DNA from: Branchiostoma belcheri
Taxonomy: Eukaryota > Chordata > Leptocardii > Amphioxiformes > Branchiostomatidae
DNA length: 64,000 bases
Reading direction: 5' to 3'
Assembly (NCBI RefSeq): GCF_001625305.1
Contig: NW_017804520.1
Location: 425,200 to 489,199, forward strand
Shown here: positions 1 through 11,494 of the stretch, piece by piece
Layout: the number at the start of each line of letters is the position of its first letter
Position numbering within the stretch: the stretch's first letter is position 1
Position numbers and translations under genes: made by a program
The notes under the pieces: model-generated
The model's database searches: none
Seen by the model: the letters and a program-made list of their open reading frames with translations, nothing else
What the model was told of the DNA's origin: nothing

Positions 1-1602
1 CGCGGACTATCACTCGCCTGTGCCCGCAGCCTGGTTCCCAGGATCCTGGCTACCGGCTTTCCAAAGAACGAGGCATACTCTGACGTTCACAATCTTCCCA
101 ATCAACCTCAGCTTGGAGAGTAGTCTTGTCCCAGTTCGTCTTGCCAGTGTCCCACGGCGTTCTTGTCTTGAAAACTGCTCCAATTTACGTAGAAAGGCGC
201 AATACCGATATTCCTGTGTTGATGATGAGATATGACACAATCTCTCACCATGGACCCTTTTCTACCTCCATGCTCTCACTAAGTTCCTTGCGTGACTTGC
301 TTGTGTCCAGGATAGTTGTACAATGCACGCTCCACAACCAGGCATGTAACGGAAAGATTTCAAAATAATGACCCGAGCGTTGATTGGCCCTCTTTTCAAA
401 CCCCAACAAAGAGAAATGCATGCAATTGGCTGGTCTGGTTTACAGGTCACCGCAGGAATAATGATATACAAAGAGTTGTGAAATGTCCCGCTTGTCTATT
501 ATGTAAAAGTTGCACGCACACTAATAAAAAACATAGGCTATAAAATAGTCTGGAATGTTATCATCAACACATAATTTGCAGTTTACCCGTGTAATGTTTT
601 CAACTTCGTGTTCTTAAAGTATAAAATTAAATATAACCAAGGAAGTTAAACCTCTCTTATATAAAACAAACAAACAAGGTAAATAAGACATGGGCGCCGT
701 CTCGTCTCTGACCATGACACCACAATACACATCTGACAACAATGTACAAGTAAACCGTGCATCTTTTGCCTCTTCCAAAAAATTATTTTTACACTAAAGT
801 GGGCTGATATTTGAAAAAACACCAGAGCGGTCCCTCTCATTACCAAAGAAAACGACCATGTTTCCAAAGGTGAAATATGTCAAGGTCGAAGGTTCCCAAT
901 AGACTAGTTTGGTAAAATTCTGATCAGTAATTGTGTTGTTGTTTTTGCCCACTGTAGATTCAATATGGTGCCGGTATAATGAGGCGTTAATATATGCGGG
1001 GAGACGATGGACCACACAAAGAAATCTACTCATTGTTCATAGCAAGGGTTATAGTTACAAATATATACAGGGATACACTTAGACCCCATTCATACCAAGG
1101 ACGTTATATCATAACCTAGTTGAAGCTCCATGTTCATATAAATCCTTAGTTCATACCAAGCTTTATATATCCGTCTAGATTCTTTAGCAGAGTTTATATA
1201 AGCCTGGTGTGGCCCAAAAGTCAACCAGACTCTGGCGAGGGCGAGTTTATAGCAGACATCGGCCCCCAAACAACATTTATTCTATTCACCAACTTTTAAT
1301 GTAACGCTGATTTCCTCTACCATCCAATCTAGATGTCTTGTCTTTGTGTTGCGTTGCCTGTTACCTACAACGTTTTTAGATAGTAATTCGGTTCATGGAA
1401 CGAACTCATGTTTAGGTAGATTTCGGGAGTGAAAATAATATTGTTTTCTAACCAGCATTTTGCCCGTTCTTCTTACCGGCTTTGAAAACACATGTGCACC
1501 TCTCAACTTACGCATTTGCGAAACGATCTACATGTATGGTGACCCCTTATTGTTTGGCAGTACTTGCGACGTGTGCAGGCCCGTATATTCCCGTACACAC
1601 GA
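1..1602. other. No gene recognised at left edge
   Basis: Short frames on both strands here (up to about 80 codons) show no family motif and no consistent splice structure. The missing exons 2-4 of SLC16 copy A would be expected to the left of 2172, but nothing resembling them appears in this stretch. Positions 1610-1755 are rich in short CCGGAC/CCGGGC-type words and look like a degenerate simple repeat. Confidence 0.5.
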
Positions 1603-1759
1603 CTAATTACCAGGTGTCCGGGCATGTCCGGAGGTATCACAGACCCGCACACGCCGTTGCCGACATTTCCTGCACACACCCGGACACACCCGGGCACGCC
1701 AAGTTTCACGGGACATGTACAGGTCCGGAAACGTCCGGATATTCCGATTTTTGAGCAGT

Positions 1760-2046
1760 GAGGTAAGTGGAGGGGGTACTACAGGGCTGCGGCGACAACT
1801 GATGACCATATCTTTGGTCTTTTTTGCATTGGCACTCATGCAGAAAGAGTTTGCCCAGGCGTCTACCTTGTCCAGTGCCACCTGCATTAGACCCGGCAAG
1901 GAGGCCATCAAAAACTCAGAGTTCGTGAGATCATCAGCATATTTAACTGGAGTGATGCTCGGTGGGATTCCCTGATCTAAACTGTTCATGGCAATAATGA
2001 AGAGAGTTGGAGAGAGTTGGAGAGAGAATCCCCCCTTGATCGACAT
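1760..2046 (-). mobile_element. LINE reverse-transcriptase fragment
   Basis: Read on the minus strand, this encodes a partial non-LTR reverse transcriptase. It includes the catalytic-box region around the residues YADDLT and the following conserved stretch with KVDAWANSF and AKKTKDMVIS. Both ends of the protein are missing, so it is a dead fragment. It is probably of the CR1/L2-like group, the same broad type as the fragment at 41500-42384, judged by eye. It lies where exon 2 of the adjacent transporter copy A would be expected, so it may have broken or replaced that locus. Confidence 0.75.
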
Positions 2047-2171
2047 CAGAAAGAAACAACATGGCCATTAATAAGGTTGAAGTGTCAAGTTGTTCACCAT
2101 AACTTTTTCCCCGAGAGCGAAATGTCAGAAATAATTATGTATTAGGTGCATTAATATGGTTGTATACTCAC

Positions 2172-2379
2172 AACACATCAACAGCATACCCCCTAGGATA
2201 GAACTGATAAAGGAGGTGATCCCGGCACTCTCCTGGAAAACCTCCCTGAACTCCGCGTAGAACACGCCGAAAGCCTTGGTAGAACCGACCACTACAACAT
2301 GTATGAAGAAAGTGCCGACCACCACCATCCAGCCCCACCCGCCATTTGGCGGCTTTTCAGCAAACTGCCTCTTTGCCAT
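2172..2379 (-). pseudogene. SLC16: SLC16 copy A, exon 1 only
   Basis: This is the first coding exon of a monocarboxylate-transporter-family protein. It starts at the ATG at 2379 and ends at the donor TT|GTGAGT (intron GT at 2171-2170). The 69 residues begin MAKRQFAEKPPNGGWGW and hold the family TM1 motif, here NGGWGW instead of the usual DGGWGW. The end phase (one base carried over) matches all other copies. No exon 2, 3 or 4 follows in the 2.1 kb to the window edge; a LINE fragment sits in that place. It is either a truncated locus or a gene with an unusually long first intron leaving the window. It resembles copy B most, both in exon 1 and in the block upstream. Confidence 0.7.
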
Positions 2380-4170
2380 TCCTCTTGTTATGTCGTGCAG
2401 TCCCTGTGTTGAAAAACGATACGTGACTACATATCAAGGATAGGAGCGACATAAATTATGGGATTCATGCAAAACTACCTAAGCTTAAACATGCAAAAGC
2501 AATTTAGAATCTTACTGTGTCTAGGCTAGGCCAGGACGTAATACCCCTGGACGTAATACACCAGAAGATGTAGGGCAGCGATTTTATAGCAGGTCTCTGT
2601 CAACTTTGTTGGGGATGGGGATGCATGCGATGAAGCCTGCCATCTCTGATTGCCTGGTTGGTATAAGTTCATGGTGCGGTAGTGTGCCTAACACAAACAG
2701 CACAAACCAGGACGGCGGATGGAATTTTCAAACATAGTTTGACATTAATATTCATGTCCATGTAGTAGGTCGACAGCAATGACCAATCTACATTCGAATT
2801 CGTTTTGCACAGCTTACAGGGGCTGCTGTAAACTTAGTCATACTAGTCCTACAAGTAGGCTGAGCCAAAGGGTAATGGCACCGTGGCTAACTTACTTTAT
2901 TGTAGACAAAGGCGAGAAAAGTATGTATAGTATGTTTATCTGTTTATATGTAACCGACACTGTTAACTGTTACCTGTTACTAATGGTTTATTTTCTAGTC
3001 GTGAAGGCTAGCCCTTTATAATATCCTCTGGCTAGTTTGGCAGTTCTGGCTGTATAATTTATTATATATATATGTGTTTATACAGTCAAAAAATCAAAAG
3101 TATACTCACAGTTAACCTCAGACGCAGTTGTCTGTGATGTCCACTCAAAAGGTCTATCTCCAAGACGACGAACTTTCGGCGACCTGACCTCTCCAATCGT
3201 TTGTGTGCATCGATACCGCAAGGCACATCCCTTTCGAATTCTGTCACATAGACCCAAACCGGTCCCAGGGTGCCGGGCAGACTCGGGTCGTCCACTGTAT
3301 GCAGGTGTGTGAGTTACCCACCCACGTGTACCTTAAAAAAGTGTATGCAATATGTATTTTGGATATCAGTGGTTGGCCGTGTACGACTTCGAGAGTCAAG
3401 TGTTTTGAGGCACCTGTTCGAACAGGAAGAGCCTTCAGAACTATCTACCTAGTACGTAACCAACATTGCCGTATCCGGTTCTGCTGAGCTCGCAAATCTT
3501 GAATGCCTCAGGGCTTAGTGATTCCATAACACCATATAAAACGTCTGCAGGCGATATTCTTGTTGTTCCTGTTATATTTTCACTGACATGTGTTCTTTAA
3601 ACAGCTTTTACAAGCTCTGATGAGTATACAACAGGTAACAATAACTTGTTGTTTCCTCATTCCAACCAATTAATTCGACTTAAGTTTTACATCTTGTATT
3701 GCTAGACACTTGCATATTCTGATAAGTTAAAAACCCCATTTCTTTGTACTTACAGTTTTTGACAGTATACACTGATGGGTCTCACACCTAGCTTTAGGGG
3801 TATAAAACTGTGTCCATCTCTGTATAGCCCTTGGGCCACACAGTAGACAGTAGTGTAAAGCTTTCGGAGTATAATGCTGTGTCCATCTCTGTTGCTAGAA
3901 GGGCCACAGTACTTGCAAACATTAACGCTACAGTGGGAGGCTAGCCACTGACATTGAGTTTTATTTATAGATATAAATGGATAAAACCTGTAGCAAATTT
4001 ACAAAAGTCTGCTTTTTCTAGCGTCTTGAATTGCGATACTGTTATGAAAACATACGCGAGCGTCCCATTCATCCTTGCTGCGAAATGCTTCGAATCTATC
4101 GTTAAAAGTTAACAGTTACATAATTGTTTCCAGAAAAGTGTCTCATACACAGGCATACAGGGGAGGTCAT
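2380..4170. other. Spacer between copies A and B
   Basis: No gene seen. Positions about 3100-3520 are related to about 6820-7310 upstream of copy B: both contain the words ACTTTCGGCGACCTG and TTGCCGTATCCGGTT, so A and B carry the same upstream DNA, different from that of copies C-J. Positions about 3780-3960 contain words such as CCCTTGGGCCACACAGTAG that recur downstream of copies C, D, F, H, I and J. This suggests a shared 3' untranslated or 3' flanking segment. Confidence 0.6.
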
Positions 4171-6171
4171 CTACATTTCTCGAAAAGTCGGGTTCGTTTG
4201 GCCGACATTACTACTGGTATCCCGCGGCATGTGGCTAAGAACAACTACTCCGTCGCACTGGTCTGGAAGTTGACCGGTACCGGGGCCAAGTGTCCTTCTG
4301 GTTGTTGAGCACGGGTTGAGGAGAAGCACGAGCACTGACGCGAAAATAAAGATGGCAGCCGCGAAGAAAGACCAGTCGTAGTTTCCAGTCGCATCATACA
4401 GCCAACCTGGGTAATGGACAAAATTGTCGCATATTAGGTATTTGAAATATATATATATATAGGGAAACGCTACTAGTGAGTAACAAGGATGAACCACTTG
4501 TTTCTTACCTGCAACGGGAGGTCCAAGCAGCCAGGCAGCGTCCTGGAAGACAAAGGCCCACCCAAGCCCACCGGAAATGCGGGACACTCCGCTGTATTTT
4601 CGTACCAAAACTGCAATGAGTGGGAAGAAAATGCCCGAAAAAAATCCATAGAACACCATGCACACCACAAGGCCTGTGTATGTTCTCCCGAACGGTATGG
4701 CGATGTTAGATATGGCTAGTCCAGTGATTCCAATCATGTAATAGTAAACTTTACTGATCTTTCTTCTGTCCGACAGCCAACCGTTTAACAGTCTGGAGAC
4801 GGCCTCTGAAATTCCCATGATTGACAGGAGAAAAGCGGCTGGTGTCTTTTCTACTCCAACCTTTTGAGCATGGGCTACAAGGTGTACAAAAATTATTGAG
4901 TTGCCCAGCGAGGTTAGGAACGAGGACACACTGTAAATGACGAAAGAGCGGTGTTTTAGTAAGGTCACGTCAAACGGTTGCAGTATCTTCTGACAAAAAG
5001 AAACAAGAGTTGTCTTTTTCCTATCTTCACTACTCTGTGCTTCAATGTTGTCTTGATTTTTGCCACGATCTTCCTTCAAGTGTATTGGCCTCATCAGGGC
5101 ACCACAAACACAGCCATTGAACAGTAAACCCCCGACGATCAAGAGGGCCCCTCTCCACCCGAACTCATCAATAAGAAACTGGAAGAGTGGAGGAAGAGCA
5201 AAGATGCCAACCCCAGTGCCACAAACTGCGATCCCATTGGCTGTGGCGTGCCGCTTGTCGAAGTAGCGTCCAATCATAGCCAGGCTTGGTGAGTACATCA
5301 GACATAGACCCAATCCTGAAGAAGAAATCGTTGGGACTTAGGTGTGGAATTGTGTTACTGAGTGACGTTAAAATATAAAAACCAATGCAGTCTCGCTCAT
5401 CAGAGAGAACACCTATAGCCATTTTCCATGCGGTGGTAATGCTTTCCAACATTTGAAGAAGAAACAGAAGAAGAAAAGGGACTACACCGACCTGTGAGGA
5501 TCCCCACACTGAAGAACAGGTGTGTCATCGTCTGTGCGAAGAAGCTGACGACAAGCCCCACGGCAGAAATGACGCCCCCTGCGATGATCACAGTACGGCA
5601 GCTGGTCAGGTTGCTCAGGGCACCGGCAAAGGGAGCTGGAAGATGACACATCATCGTCTACCATTAGTTGTAAGTTAACTAGGAGGATTACTGACAGCAC
5701 TTAAATCATTGTCCCGATGCACAGCCCTTCGGCAACCGCAATTAATTCTATAAACATGAATAAAACGGTTTCATTGATATCATCTTTGGTCATTATTATC
5801 TTCACCTATCAATGATCACCTTGATCAATATCATAGAGCTATATTGAACATCATTGTCACTTACAACAAGACACGAGCGTCAGGTTATCAACCATAACCT
5901 CGCCCGGAGTAAAATAATTAGGTATAAACTGCATTAGACTGAATACGGTTGTATACTCACAACACATCAACAGAACACCCCCGAGAATAGAACTGATGAA
6001 GGACGTCATCCCGGCGCTCTCCTGGAAAACTTCCCTGAACTCTGCGTAGAACACTCCGAAAGACTTGGCAGAACCGACCACTACAACATGTATGAAGAAA
6101 GTGCCGACCACCACCATCCATCCCCGGCATCCCCCATCTGGCGGCTTTTCAGCGAACTGCGCTTTTGCCAT
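4171..6171 (-). CDS. SLC16: SLC16-type transporter, copy B
   Basis: Four-exon MFS transporter of the monocarboxylate (SLC16) family, predicted in the plasma membrane with 12 helices. Exons: 5961-6171, 5492-5635, 4509-5315 and 4171-4406, all with GT-AG ends and phase-1 junctions, giving 465 residues. Exon 3 carries the TM5 signature [11 protein letters not shown] and a TM8 pair E..SR at a spacing equivalent to Asp302/Arg306 of MCT1. The odd point is TM1: one extra codon turns the normally invariant GGWGW into GGCRGW, which puts an arginine into the motif. Intron 3 happens to be open in frame, so a read-through product is conceivable. The C-terminal tail differs from that of C-J. Substrate unknown; the family moves lactate, pyruvate, creatine, carnitine or aromatic amino acids. 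Confidence 0.85.
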
Positions 6172-8074
6172 TCTTTTAGCTACGTTTCACCGTCCCTGTG
6201 CTGAAAAACAACGCATGACCAAAGATTAAGGATAGGAGCAACATAGATTATAGGATTTATGCAAGTTTGTAAAACCACCCGAAATGTTGCTGTGTCTAGG
6301 CCAACGATTTTATTTGTCTCTGTTGGTGACTTCAATATTATTATTTCACCCCAAGGGAGTTAAGTAAGTTGATTGGGCTGGTCTCTTTGTCTGATATTGT
6401 CTATGTGTCATTATGCGTGTGTTGTCATATACATCATAAGGACTACTATTTCTTGTCTGTGGGACTGGGAGAGTCACCAAGCAATATGGGTAGAGGTAAA
6501 ATCTGCCATCTCTGATTGCCTTGTCAGGTATATTAAACCAAAGGGTGTTGGTGCTGCTAGTGTCCCAGGGGAGCGAGGGCATGCAGACAACACAAACCAG
6601 GACGGCGTGTGGAATTTGTGAACTTCGTATGACATCAACATGCATGTCATTGAACCATGTCGTTAGCAAGGACAAATCTACGTTCATAGCTATAGGACTG
6701 ATGGTGAAGCTGTAAATGTAGTAATGAGGTAGTCCTACACCAAATACATGTATATAGGTTGAGTCAAAGGTTAGGTCAAGAAAGGCACCGCAGCTGTCTT
6801 ACCTTTTCTGCAGACAAAGACGAGAAAAATGTGCTCACAGTCAGTCTTTAATAGTGACGCAGTCGTCTATGCTCCACTCAAGAGGTCCCCGACCCAAGAC
6901 AGTGAACTTTCGGCGACCTGTTCAGTCGTGTGTGTGCATCCCGCAAGGCACATACGTACACCCCTCCCTTTGTGTCACGCAAACCGGTTCCAGGTTGCCG
7001 GTCAGAGGTCACATTGTGTACGATATGTACATCTTTACATGTACATCTATGTACATCTACGTAGAAGTAAAAAGGGAAGTGCACTTCTGGTAGGATTGTG
7101 TAACCCCGACAGGTACTGTTACACATATCGGGGAATTCAGTGGTTAACGTGCCGCGACTTCAAGAGTCAGTGTTTTAAAGCACCTGTACAAACAGGCAAG
7201 AATACATTCGGCAGGACAACTTCCTACGCTACGTAACACAATTCTTGCCGTATCCGGTTTTGCTGAGTTCGGACTTCTTGAATGCCCCTAGGGCCTTGGT
7301 AATTCCATAACACCAAACAGTGTTCCCCCAAGACATTCTACATGCACCGTATAGCAAATTGTGAATGAATCTTACGTAACTTATTTAGGCCTAGGAAAAT
7401 AAATGTTGTATAGCAGACAACATAATGCATTCTCAGTAGGATCGGACCGATACTTACACTTATATAGGGGTAGTATAGGCATGTGTTTATTTCATAAAGC
7501 AAGCAGACAAGCAAACAGATATTACATATTTTGATCCTACCATTTGCGAGAACAAAAACGAATTCTCTTAGCTAGGTAAAACACAAAGTGTTCTTACATT
7601 ATAAAAGCAGATTTTACTGACAGTTGCTTTTTATTATGACGTATGCAGTTTTGATACTAAACTCAATACATCATCCCCGATTATCAATTCCATCTACGAC
7701 AAAAAGCACTATAATTGTCCCTGTTATATTTTCAGTGAAATTAGTCCTTTGAACAGCTTTCACTAGCTTTGATGATCTCATCATGAGTATATAAAGGCTA
7801 AGAATACTGTAACTTGTTTTTCCTTATTCTGATCATTATATAACAACAAAAGTGACTTAAATTCAAAGTATCTTGCAATGCCTTAAGTCTTCTTCTACTG
7901 ATAGACGCCTGTATAATCTTCCGGCAGTGGTGATAAAAATCAAACCCCATTCCTTTGTATTTGCTACCACTTTGACGTTTAAACGGATCCGTCTCACACC
8001 TTCAGGGTATAGGTCTGTGTCCATCTCTGCCTATAGCGCTTGGGCCACACAGTAGTGTAAACAGCGTATACCTA
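6172..8074. other. Spacer between copies B and C
   Basis: No gene seen. About 6820-7310 is the second copy of the A/B-type upstream block (see 3100-3520). About 7730-8074 matches the sequence found below exon 4 of copies D, F, H and I (for example GATGATCTCATCATGAGTAT and CTTGGGCCACACAGTAGTG). It is probably the 3' untranslated end and flank of copy C. Confidence 0.55.
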
Positions 8075-10122
8075 TCATGCCTGGAAACCAGGGTTGCTTT
8101 GGCCTGAGTCACTCCTACCAGTTTCTGTACCCAGATTTCTGAAGGCGACTATCTTGATTCCGTCCTGATTGGGCTCACTGGTGTCAGAATCGAGCGAGGA
8201 TGACCCTCTTGTTGTTGAACAGGGAATGAGGAAAAGCACGACCACAGACAGGAAGATAAAGATGCCAGCCGCGTAGAAAGACATGTCGTAGTTGTCCGTT
8301 GCGTCGTAGAGCCAACCTGGCAGTGAATGAACGGAAAAATAGTACATATTTATTATACCTTGTTTTATACATGTACATCTACATACCTCTTTGCTGAAAA
8401 CGTATCACTTCAACTATCCTGTAACCGACGCTAAAGAGTATAAATGAAGAGAAATAGACAGGTGATAGATAACACATAGTACCTGCAATAGGTGGCCCAA
8501 GTAAGAAGGCAGCTCCCTCGAAGACGAGCGCCCATCCCAGTCCACTGGAAATCCTGGAAACGCTGCTGTATATCTTCACCATTACAGCTTTTAGTGCATT
8601 TAAGGGTCCCGAAAAAAATCCGTACAGCACCATGCACACCACAAGGCCCGTGTAGGTTCTCCCGAACGGTATGGTGATGTTCGTTATGGCCAGTCCGGTA
8701 TTTCCAATCATGTAATAGTAGACCTTACTGATGTGTATCCTGTCCGACAGCCACCCGTGTAACGGCCTGGACACCACTTCTGAGATTCCCATAATTGACA
8801 GTAAAAAAACGGCTGAAGTCTTCTCCACTCCAATGTTTTGAGCATGGGCTACAAGATGCACAAAAATCATAGAGTTACCCAGCGAGGTTCCAAATAACGA
8901 CACACAGTAAACAAGAAAAGGGCGGTGTTTCAGCAAGATGACATCAAACGTTTCCATGATCTTCTGACCAATAGAAACGAGAGTTGTCATTTTTTTATCT
9001 TCACTACTCTGTGCGTCGTTGTCGACTTGTTCTTTACTATGATCTTCCTCCTCAAGGTGTGTGGGCCTCATCAAGGCACCACAAACACAGCCATTGAGCA
9101 GTAAACCTCCTACGATCAAGAGGGCCCCCCCTCCACCCGAACTCGTCAATAAGAAACTGGAAGAGTGGAGGGAGGGCAAAGATGCCGACCCCAGTGCCAC
9201 AGACTGCGATCCCATTGGCTGTGGCGTGTCGCTTTTCGAAGTATCGTCCAATCATGGCAAGGCTTGGTGAGTACATCAGGCTTATACCCAATCCTGAGGA
9301 ACAAATTGTTTGGAGTTAAGAGTGAGATTGTTTTACTGAGAGACGTCCTGAATAAAATCATTGCAGTCTCGCTCATCAGAGAGAATATCCATATAGATAC
9401 ATATTACCATTTTCCATGCAGTAGGCATCACTGAGAGACAAACACTGACCTGTAAGGATCCCCACACTGAAGAACAAGTGTATCATCGTCTGTGCGAAGA
9501 AGCTGACGACAAGCCCACAGGCAGAAATGACGCCCCCTGCGATGATCACAGTACGGCAGCTGGTCAGGTTGCTCAGAGCACCGGCAAAGGGAGCTGGAAG
9601 ATGACACATCATCGCCATCTTTCATTGATTTTATCTAGAAACACTACTGAGATCACTTGTCCAGCTATGCATTGTTATGTAAAACCTCTCAAACTGATGC
9701 ATCGGCATCAGTATGTAATTCTATAAACACAAATAAATACGATATTCATTGATGTCATGTCATATTTGGTCATCACTTCAATGATCACCTTGATATCAAC
9801 ATCATATGGAAACATCAATGTCGTCAACAGGACACAAGCGTCATGTTATCGACCATACAAATTCCAACATGCCATAATCATGTATAAGCTGCATTAGTAA
9901 GGTTGTATACTCACAACACATCAACATGACAGCCCCGAGGATAGAACTGGTGAAGGAGGTGATCCCGGCACTCTCTTGGAAAACCTCCCGGAACTCTGTG
10001 TAGAACACTCCGAAGGACAAGGCAAAACCGACCTGTACAACATGTATGAAGAAAGTGCCGACCACCACCATCCATCCCCATCCACCATCTGGCGGCTTTC
10101 CAGCGAACTGCGACGTTGCCAT
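8075..10122 (-). pseudogene. SLC16: SLC16 copy C, frameshifted in exon 3
   Basis: Same four-exon plan as its neighbours: exons at 9915-10122 (ATG at 10122), 9450-9593, 8483-9293 and 8075-8316, all with good splice sites. Exon 3 is 811 bp and not a multiple of three. At about 9124-9131 a run reads CCCCCCCT where copy B has CCCCTCT, adding one base. The frame breaks just after the residues EFGWRG, in the middle of TM5-TM6, while sequence on both sides stays conserved in different frames. Either this is a recently killed gene or the C-run was miscalled. TM1 (DGGWGW), the TM5 signature ([11 protein letters not shown]) and TM8 (SEVVSR) are otherwise intact. An in-frame upstream start at 10194 exists, but 10122 matches the family start. 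Confidence 0.8.
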
Positions 10123-10301
10123 TCTTTTACTGTGTTGGGCAGTCCCTACAGTGTTGAAAAACAATAACGCGACTATAGATGATGGGTGCAACATAGATTA
10201 TAGGCACTTCACTTCAAACCACCTGAGCTTAAACATGAACGCATCCTATATCATTGTGTCTAAGTTAGCAATTTTTGGTGATTACGACTTACGTTGAATC
10301 C

Positions 10302-10396
10302 TCAGCGCTGATTACGGACGAACACAGACAGGAAAATACAGATGGCAGCGACGACGAAAGACATGTCGTAGATTCCAGTTGTATCATACAACCAAC
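10302..10396 (-). pseudogene. Relic of SLC16 exon 4
   Basis: On the minus strand a CAG acceptor at 10398-10397 is followed by a frame reading WLYDTTGIYDMSF and a short hydrophobic run. This is recognisably the start of the last exon of the transporters ([13 protein letters not shown]). The frame ends at a TGA at 10302, so the usual cytoplasmic tail is gone. The relic lies between exon 1 of copy C and that copy's conserved upstream block. No other exon of this locus is visible, so it is the remnant of an additional lost copy. Confidence 0.75.
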
Positions 10397-10441
10397 CTGG
10401 GTGATGGACGAAATCCTGAAAACGCTGCACAACAGACTTAC

Positions 10442-10640
10442 GATTGTCTTAATCTCTTGAGTGTTAACTCTTCAAGGTCAATGTCCTGCGTCTTATTCCG
10501 AAGGACTAGTCCCTGAGTCGTCCTAGTCCTGGCATGGAACGCGCGCAACTGTCTCAAGATCCGGGTCACCAGATCTCCAGCTATTTCGTAGCCATCTTTA
10601 AACATTTGGTTACGATCTTGTCTTTCCACTCTATAAATTA
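10442..10640 (-). promoter_or_regulatory. Conserved upstream block of copy C (possible leader exon)
   Basis: About 190 bp that recur upstream of exon 1 in copies C, E, F, G, H, I and J. On the minus strand the block ends in C|GTAAGTCT, a good splice-donor match, which would suit an untranslated first exon of the transporter mRNA. Its other end carries CTATAAAT (plus-strand sense). In copy C the block has an open frame of about 63 codons, but the frame is broken by small indels in other copies (for example E), so conservation looks non-coding. Role inferred only. Confidence 0.45.
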
Positions 10641-11494
10641 AACGTTAACCAAGAATTATACCAGGTGACCGCTTACATGACCTTTTCTGGCTGAGTCTAC
10701 GAAGACCCCATAAGTCATAACCTTTGTGACACAGGATGGCGGATTTGGAGTATTACCTTTTTGTTGGTTGGTAACCATCTTGTCTTTCAAATCTATAAAA
10801 TATCAAGACTGACACCAGGTGACCTCTTACCTGAGCTGACCTGGCCATATAGGCTCGCTAGGCGTCACCAATTAATTTTCTGGCTGATAAGGCCCCATAA
10901 GTCATAACCATTTGTGACATAGGACGGCAGATTTGTGACATGACTTTTTGTTGGCTGTAAATGTGTTAAGTGGTGTAATGTTTGTATCTGACATTGTTAA
11001 AAGACACCGACAACACTGGCACGGGTTAAAGGAGACAATGAACAGTAGAAAAGCTTTGAAAAGCTCTTACGTCGAAAAATGGTTGACGTCGTTATAGAAC
11101 TCTTATATACTCTTCAATTTGTTAGAAATAAACACAAAAAGCATGGTTACAAAAAATTAATAATACAGTTTTATTGCACAAGCATTCATGATTATGTACT
11201 TGCTTGATACTGACAAAAACACATTTCGTATATTTGTTTTGCTGTAATGCTTAACTTAACATTTCTTTGTATTTGACTGACATTAACAAGTCAATGATTT
11301 TTGGATGACAAGATGTCTCCTCTTTCTGACATATTCCTTGTTAGTGGAGGTTAGAATTGCAAGTGGATCATCAATTGTTCATTAATATATATATATATAT
11401 TATATTATATTGACTTAAAGGTATCTGCACTGTCTACAGATTTACGTTTCAATCTATAGCTACTGTTAGACACCTGCATATTCTTCCATTGGTA
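10641..11494. other. Spacer between copies C and D
   Basis: No gene seen. It shares words with the spacers left of copies F and H (such as TTTTTGTTGGCTGTAAATGT and GTTTTATTGCA), so it belongs to the repeating array unit. An AT-only microsatellite lies at about 11387-11410. Confidence 0.5.

Noticed and set aside
4407..4508. B intron 3 as coding sequence (continuous 380-codon frame)
   Set aside because: The segment has clean GT and AG borders, is unlike the protein of every other copy, and its removal restores the conserved [11 protein letters not shown] junction.
10438..10629. 63-codon frame in the upstream block of copy C as a conserved small protein
   Set aside because: It starts at GTG, and the frame is broken by indels or stops in the matching blocks of E, G, H and I; better explained as untranslated leader or promoter DNA.
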